From Spirochaetaceae bacterium (lineage in GTDB: Bacteria > Spirochaetota > Spirochaetia > Treponematales > Treponemataceae), in contig JAITWB010000162.1 in assembly GCA_031285525.1 (NCBI GenBank), positions 1 to 8,440 on the forward strand: 8,440 nucleotides of DNA, in the 5' to 3' direction. The stretch's first letter is position 1. Each line of letters starts with the position of its first letter. Below are positions 5,283 to 8,440 of this stretch, in pieces. Position numbers and translations under genes: made by a program. The notes beneath the pieces are model-generated. The model ran no database searches, had not been told where the DNA came from, and was given only the letters and a program-made list of their open reading frames with translations.

Positions 5283-6929
5283 ATGGCACCGATTCAAAAG
5301 CGCCGATTTGTTGACATGTCTGAGGAATCAGTCAGTTCGGCGGTAGATGAACAGGGGCAGTTCGACCTGACTGGAATGACATCCGATGGATCTGAAGAGT
5401 CCTTCAGAGGGGATGCCGATTCTGCACAACAGGAAACAGCAGCCTCATTCAAAGAAGAAACCTCCCCGGCGGAGGACAAAAACGGACAAGGCAGGGAGCG
5501 GGTTGTTGTTCGTCCCCGTGTCAGAAAAAGAATCCCCCGGACTGAGATGCAGAAAGACGCCGTTCCTGCCCAGCAGGAAGAACAGCATATATCAGAAAGA
5601 GAGCCTTCCCCCAGGGAAAGTTTTGAAAAAGACAATTCGGACAGAGATAATAAACCAAAACTGACTATAAATGAGCTTTCCCGTATGGGTATGCACGAAC
5701 TGCGGGAGCTTGCCGGACGATACGGTATTTCTCCTGACGATCTTGCGCCGATGAAGAAGCAGGAACTCATCTTTGTTATACTCAAGGCTCATACGGAACA
5801 CGGGGGAATCATTTTTGCCTCAGGCGCTCTTGAGATTCTTCCTGACGGGTACGGATTCCTCCGTTCTCCCCAGAACAGCTACCTTCCTGGACCGGACGAT
5901 ATCTATATATCTCCCAGCCAGATACGGCTGTTCAATCTCAAGACCGGCGATACTATTTACGGACAGATCCGGTCACCCAAAGAGGGTGAGCGGTTTTTCG
6001 CGCTCCTCAGGATAGAGACAGTCAACTTCGACGATACCCGTGAGGCGCAGCTCCGTATTCCCTTTGAGAACCTTACCCCTCTGTATCCGGACGAGAAACT
6101 CAACCTCGAAACCACCACAGAGGAGACCTCAACCAGGATCATGAACCTTCTCTGTCCTATCGGAAAAGGGCAGCGTGCGCTGATCGTTGCGCCTCCCAAG
6201 GCTGGTAAGACCATCCTGATGCAGCGTATCGCCAATGCTATCACGACAAACCACCCTGAGGTGTATCTCATCGTGCTGCTCATTGATGAACGGCCGGAAG
6301 AAGTCACCGACATGGAACGGACGATAAAGGCAGAAGTTATCTCTTCTACCTTTGATGAGCAGGCAACCCGGCACGTACAGGTCGCAGAGATGGTTCTGGA
6401 GAAGGCAAAGCGTCTGGTAGAGCATAAGCGGGACGTAGTCATATTCCTTGACTCCATAACCCGTCTTGCCCGGGCGTATAACCAGACCGTTCCCACCTCG
6501 GGAAAGGTTCTCTCCGGAGGTGTTGACTCCAATGCCCTTCACAAGCCCAAGCGGTTCTTCGGAGCTGCCCGTAACGTGGAGGAGGGCGGAAGCCTTACCA
6601 TCATCTCCACTGCGCTGATCGATAACGGCAGCCGCATGGATGAGGTTATCTTTGAGGAGTTCAAAGGTACCGGTAACATGGAGGTTGATCTCGACAGGAA
6701 GCTCGCAGATCGCCGTCTCTTTCCCGCTATCAACATCAAGAAGTCGGGCACCCGTAAAGAGGATCTCCTTCTTACGGAAGAGGAACTTCAGAAGATATGG
6801 GTACTCCGCAAGGTTATTAACCCCATGGACGATGCGGAAATCATCGAACTACTCATTGACAAAATGAAGAAAACAAAGAATAATGAAGCATTTCTGCGAT
6901 CCATGAATACAGGCATGGGAGCGGAATAA
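5283..6929 (+). CDS. rho: Transcription termination factor Rho, with N-terminal extension
   Basis: A hexameric RNA-dependent ATPase/helicase that ends transcription at rut-type sites. In this 548-residue form, residues 1-125 are a charged, low-complexity extension (acidic and Ser/Gln-rich, then a basic patch [14 protein letters not shown]). The Rho N-terminal helical domain follows (about 127-170), then the cold-shock-like RNA-binding domain (about 175-250, containing DGYGFLRSP), then the RecA-type motor. Walker A is PPKAGKT (304-310) and the Walker B region is [26 protein letters not shown], the Q-loop [10 protein letters not shown] and the R-loop GTGNMEV are all intact. E. coli Rho is 419 residues, so the difference is essentially the extension. 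I prefer the ATG at 5283 because GGAG (5273-5276) is six bases upstream; an in-frame ATG at 5271 would add MENL but lacks a ribosome binding site. It has its own promoter and is followed 73 bases later by rpmE. Confidence 0.97.
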   Translation: MAPIQKRRFVDMSEESVSSAVDEQGQFDLTGMTSDGSEESFRGDADSAQQETAASFKEETSPAEDKNGQGRERVVVRPRVRKRIPRTEMQKDAVPAQQEEQHISEREPSPRESFEKDNSDRDNKPKLTINELSRMGMHELRELAGRYGISPDDLAPMKKQELIFVILKAHTEHGGIIFASGALEILPDGYGFLRSPQNSYLPGPDDIYISPSQIRLFNLKTGDTIYGQIRSPKEGERFFALLRIETVNFDDTREAQLRIPFENLTPLYPDEKLNLETTTEETSTRIMNLLCPIGKGQRALIVAPPKAGKTILMQRIANAITTNHPEVYLIVLLIDERPEEVTDMERTIKAEVISSTFDEQATRHVQVAEMVLEKAKRLVEHKRDVVIFLDSITRLARAYNQTVPTSGKVLSGGVDSNALHKPKRFFGAARNVEEGGSLTIISTALIDNGSRMDEVIFEEFKGTGNMEVDLDRKLADRRLFPAINIKKSGTRKEDLLLTEEELQKIWVLRKVINPMDDAEIIELLIDKMKKTKNNEAFLRSMNTGMGAE

Positions 6930-6941
6930 GTGGAAACAAGA

Positions 6942-6972
6942 GAACCTGTGGGTTTAAAATCCGGGCAGGTTC
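6942..6972 (+). promoter_or_regulatory. Leader hairpin before rpmE
   Basis: GAACCTG (6942-6948) pairs perfectly with CAGGTTC (6966-6972) around a 17-base loop, in the 73-base gap between rho and rpmE and ending 17 bases before the rpmE ribosome binding site. No U-run follows. L31 is known in some bacteria to control its own mRNA through a leader structure, so a similar role is possible but unproven here. Confidence 0.4.
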
Positions 6973-7002
6973 AATCAATAGAGTCTTTTGGAGGAAGCAA
7001 CT

Positions 7003-7206
7003 ATGAAAGAGGGAATCCATCCCAAGTATGAAATGACAAAAATTACCTGTGCTTGCGGGAACGTGTTCGAGACCCGTTCTGTCGCACGGGATATCAAGGT
7101 TGAAATTTGCTCAGCCTGTCATCCGTTCTTTACCGGAAAGCAGAAGCTGGTAGACACAGCCGGACGTATCGACCGGTTCAGAAAGAAGTACGGCATCAAG
7201 GAATAG
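7003..7206 (+). CDS. rpmE: 50S ribosomal protein L31 (zinc-binding type)
   Basis: A 67-residue large-subunit protein of the C+ class: four zinc-ligand cysteines are present at 16, 18, 36 and 39 (CAC and CSAC motifs). The opening [10 protein letters not shown] and the segment [20 protein letters not shown] are classic L31. The start ATG at 7003 is fixed by an excellent ribosome binding site, GGAGGA (6990-6995), seven bases upstream; an in-frame TTG at 6988 would lie before this site and is unlikely. Zinc-type L31 can serve as a zinc reserve in species that also carry a cysteine-free copy, but no second copy is in this window. It follows rho, most likely on the same transcript, a pairing I recall from other treponemes and many other bacteria. 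A strong terminator follows 18 bases later. Confidence 0.97.
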   Translation: MKEGIHPKYEMTKITCACGNVFETRSVARDIKVEICSACHPFFTGKQKLVDTAGRIDRFRKKYGIKE

Positions 7207-7223
7207 TTTTTTCTATTCTGTAC

Positions 7224-7270
7224 ATAAAAAAGGCTGTTCAAGATGTTTCGTCCTGAACAGCCTTTTTTAT
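7224..7270. terminator. Bidirectional intrinsic terminator
   Basis: A perfect 17-bp stem (7224-7240 with 7254-7270) encloses a 13-base loop. The core GGCTGTTCA/TGAACAGCC is flanked by six A on the left and six T on the right, so on either strand the RNA hairpin is followed by a U-tract. It sits between the ends of rpmE (plus) and the RRM gene (minus), which converge here, and should stop both. Confidence 0.92.
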
Positions 7271-7298
7271 TTGCTCAATACAATTCTATGTACAGGGG

Positions 7299-7607
7299 TT
7301 AATACCCCCCGTAGTTGTAGCCCTGTCTCTGGGAAGACGAGGGCTGACTTCTTGAATGTTCCCGCTCAACGGCTTCGTTTACCCGTATACGGCGGCCTTC
7401 AAACTCGTTGCCGTCCAGAGCTTGTATCGCTTCTCTTGCTTGATTTTCATCAGCCATTTCGATAAAACCGAAGCCCTTTGCCTGTCCCGAATACCTGTCA
7501 AAAATAATATTCGCTCCAACCACTTCCCCGAACTGTGCAAACAGGGAACACAAACTTTGTTCTGTTGTGGCATAATTCATGTTGCCCACATAAAGCTTTT
7601 TCGCCAT
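7299..7607 (-). CDS. RRM-domain RNA-binding protein
   Basis: A 102-residue protein with a single RNA recognition motif (about residues 4-80) and a short polar tail. RNP2 is LYVGNM (5-10) and RNP1 is KGFGFIEM (44-51), both with the aromatic residues that stack on RNA bases. The tail (82-102) is rich in Ser, Gln, Arg and ends GYNYGGY, like the glycine-rich RNA-binding proteins of cyanobacteria and other bacteria, some of which are cold-induced. It probably acts on single-stranded RNA in the cytoplasm; no target is evident. The start MAKKLYVGN (ATG at 7607) is chosen because it fits the family; an in-frame ATG ten codons upstream at 7637 would add MIFLKRMFLS. AAGGA lies about eleven bases before the chosen start, a slightly long spacing. 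It has its own promoter and ends at the bidirectional terminator. Confidence 0.92.
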   Translation of the reverse strand: MAKKLYVGNMNYATTEQSLCSLFAQFGEVVGANIIFDRYSGQAKGFGFIEMADENQAREAIQALDGNEFEGRRIRVNEAVEREHSRSQPSSSQRQGYNYGGY

Positions 7608-7655
7608 GCTCAAAAACATCCTTTTCAGAAAAATCATTCAATCCGAATCAAACTG

Positions 7656-7675
7656 AATACCGAAGTATCGGTATT
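7656..7675 (-). promoter_or_regulatory. Palindrome/stem-loop at the RRM gene transcription start
   Basis: AATACCGA (7656-7663) and TCGGTATT (7668-7675) form a perfect 8-bp inverted repeat with a four-base spacer. It begins four bases downstream of the predicted -10 box, so it could be an operator in DNA or a stabilising hairpin at the extreme 5' end of the mRNA. Confidence 0.5.
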
Positions 7676-7678
7676 TAA

Positions 7679-7708
7679 AGTGTAGTGCATCCAGAATCGG
7701 GTTGTCAA
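7679..7708 (-). promoter_or_regulatory. Sigma-70-type promoter of the RRM protein gene
   Basis: Read on the minus strand, a perfect TTGACA (7708-7703) is followed after 18 bp by TACACT (7684-7679). Transcription would begin near 7672, giving a leader of about 65 nt. A near-perfect stem-loop overlaps the predicted start point (7656-7675). Confidence 0.7.
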
Positions 7709-7730
7709 ATTTTTGTGCCTAGTTATAACA

Positions 7731-8440
7731 CTATTTTTCTTGAAAAATTCGGTAACAGTGGTGAATAGGGGAGTGACTCTTGAAATCTTCTGGTATGGTA
7801 CGGTCTGTGATCTCTTCGGACATACAGCCGGAGGGCAAAAGAGCGGGGTCGAATTTGAGTTTGCGGGAGTTGGATGAAAAATATAACACTCCTCCAGGAG
7901 AAAGCACCTTCAGGCATTGCTCAACGAGATTCGGCCAGTCCCGGTTTATATCGAGCACCGATTCCGTTTTGTGGGAGTTGGAGAAGGTCGGCGGGTCAAG
8001 GACTATTAAGTCCCAGCTCTGCCTTGTTATAGCTGCCCGACGGAGAAATTCTATTGTATCTGCACAGATAAAGCCCCAAGGGCTTTGTGCCGTGCCGGAG
8101 GTGAATCCGTTGAGCCTAAAATTCTCCTGAGCTTTGGAGAGATAGGTGTTTGAAAGGTCTACAGAGTCTACCGCAGCGGCGCCTCCTGCGGCAGCATATA
8201 CCGAAAAGGCTCCGGTATAGCAGAAGAGGTTTAACACCCTCTTGCCTGCGGCTTCATCTCGTACCAGAGCCCGGGTATTCCGGTGATCCAGAAACAGCCC
8301 GGTATCGAGATAATCGGAGAGGTTTACATTGAACAGGAGTCCCCCCTCACGGACGCAGATATCACGGTTTCTGCCGTCTGACTTTGTATATTGGGCAGTT
8401 CCCTTCTGTTTGCGCCGTACCCGGGAGAATATGTTCGATA
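7731..8440 (-). CDS. RlmK-like 23S rRNA (guanine-N7) methyltransferase, 5'-truncated
   Basis: The frame is open from the window edge to the TAG at 7731, so the N-terminus is missing; about 236 residues are visible. They match the C-terminal (RlmK) half of E. coli RlmKL, which makes m7G2069 in 23S rRNA: an RKQKGTAQYTK lead-in, NLSDYLDTGLFLDHR, the SAM-binding LNLFCYTGAFSVYAA motif I, an acidic residue in VDSVDLS, and the catalytic-pocket motif LDPPTFSNS. The order of motifs is that of a class I Rossmann methyltransferase. The same domain also resembles RlmI-type m5C enzymes, but DYLDTGLFLDHR and DPPTFSNSHK favour RlmK. Whether an RlmL-like THUMP domain is fused upstream cannot be seen. No clear terminator separates it from the RRM gene 124 bases downstream, which has its own promoter. 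Confidence 0.87.
   Translation of the reverse strand, partial: SNIFSRVRRKQKGTAQYTKSDGRNRDICVREGGLLFNVNLSDYLDTGLFLDHRNTRALVRDEAAGKRVLNLFCYTGAFSVYAAAGGAAAVDSVDLSNTYLSKAQENFRLNGFTSGTAQSPWGFICADTIEFLRRAAITRQSWDLIVLDPPTFSNSHKTESVLDINRDWPNLVEQCLKVLSPGGVLYFSSNSRKLKFDPALLPSGCMSEEITDRTIPEDFKSHSPIHHCYRIFQEK

Noticed and set aside
5294..5785. 163-residue minus-strand open frame opposite the Rho extension
   Set aside because: Serine- and cysteine-rich shadow of the acidic Rho N-terminus; the plus-strand frame is continuous with conserved Rho and has a clear promoter.
5957..6532. 191-residue minus-strand open frame opposite rho
   Set aside because: Ser/Arg-rich composition typical of the antisense of a conserved gene; it lies wholly inside the rho motor domain and shows no ribosome binding site or family motif.
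7720..7733. GTTATAAC palindrome (7722-7729) as a terminator of the methyltransferase gene
   Set aside because: The stem is only four A/T-rich base pairs with no loop, so it cannot act as an RNA hairpin terminator.
7780..8130. 116-residue plus-strand open frame opposite the methyltransferase
   Set aside because: The minus strand encodes an unmistakable SAM-binding and DPPTFSNS protein; the plus frame has no motif or ribosome binding site.

Overview
This is a chromosomal housekeeping segment, most likely from a spirochaete of the Treponema group. The evidence is gene order and protein character. The run rpsT - HU-family protein - lnt ... rho - rpmE matches the order I recall from Treponema pallidum (around TP0250-TP0255), and a bactofilin sits inside the run. 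Base composition is near balanced by eye, which would suit a free-living or gut Treponema better than T. pallidum, and a leucine-type biosynthetic pair also points to a less reduced genome. The genus is an inference, not a proof.

Layout. (1) 1-1374: the 3' part of an aconitase-superfamily large subunit (leuC type) overlapping its small subunit (leuD type) by ATGA. (2) 1375-1571: a spacer with a polypurine block, a polypyrimidine block, then a good sigma-70-type promoter. (3) 1572-5123: a forward set of rpsT (TTG start), an HU/IHF-family protein, lnt, an orphan response regulator with a helical tail, and a bactofilin, mostly tightly packed. (4) 5124-5282: two small hairpins, a near-consensus promoter with repeated CTATACAT words, and a leader. 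(5) 5283-7206: rho, with a long charged N-terminal extension, then zinc-type rpmE preceded by a leader hairpin. (6) 7224-7270: a 17-bp stem with A- and T-tracts on its two sides, a bidirectional terminator between convergent units. (7) Minus strand: an RRM RNA-binding protein with its own promoter, and upstream of it the 3' part of an RlmK-like 23S rRNA methyltransferase that runs off the window.

The genes fall under translation (S20, L31, rRNA methylation), nucleoid and RNA control (HU, Rho, RRM protein), envelope and cell shape (Lnt, bactofilin, possibly the response regulator) and amino-acid synthesis (the dehydratase pair). I see no mobile element, CRISPR array, tRNA, rRNA or toxin-defence module. 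I do not see a convincing new multi-gene system. The most interesting points are the response regulator-bactofilin pair, the repeat-decorated rho promoter with the extended Rho, and several small palindromes or leader hairpins at the starts of ribosomal and RNA-binding genes.
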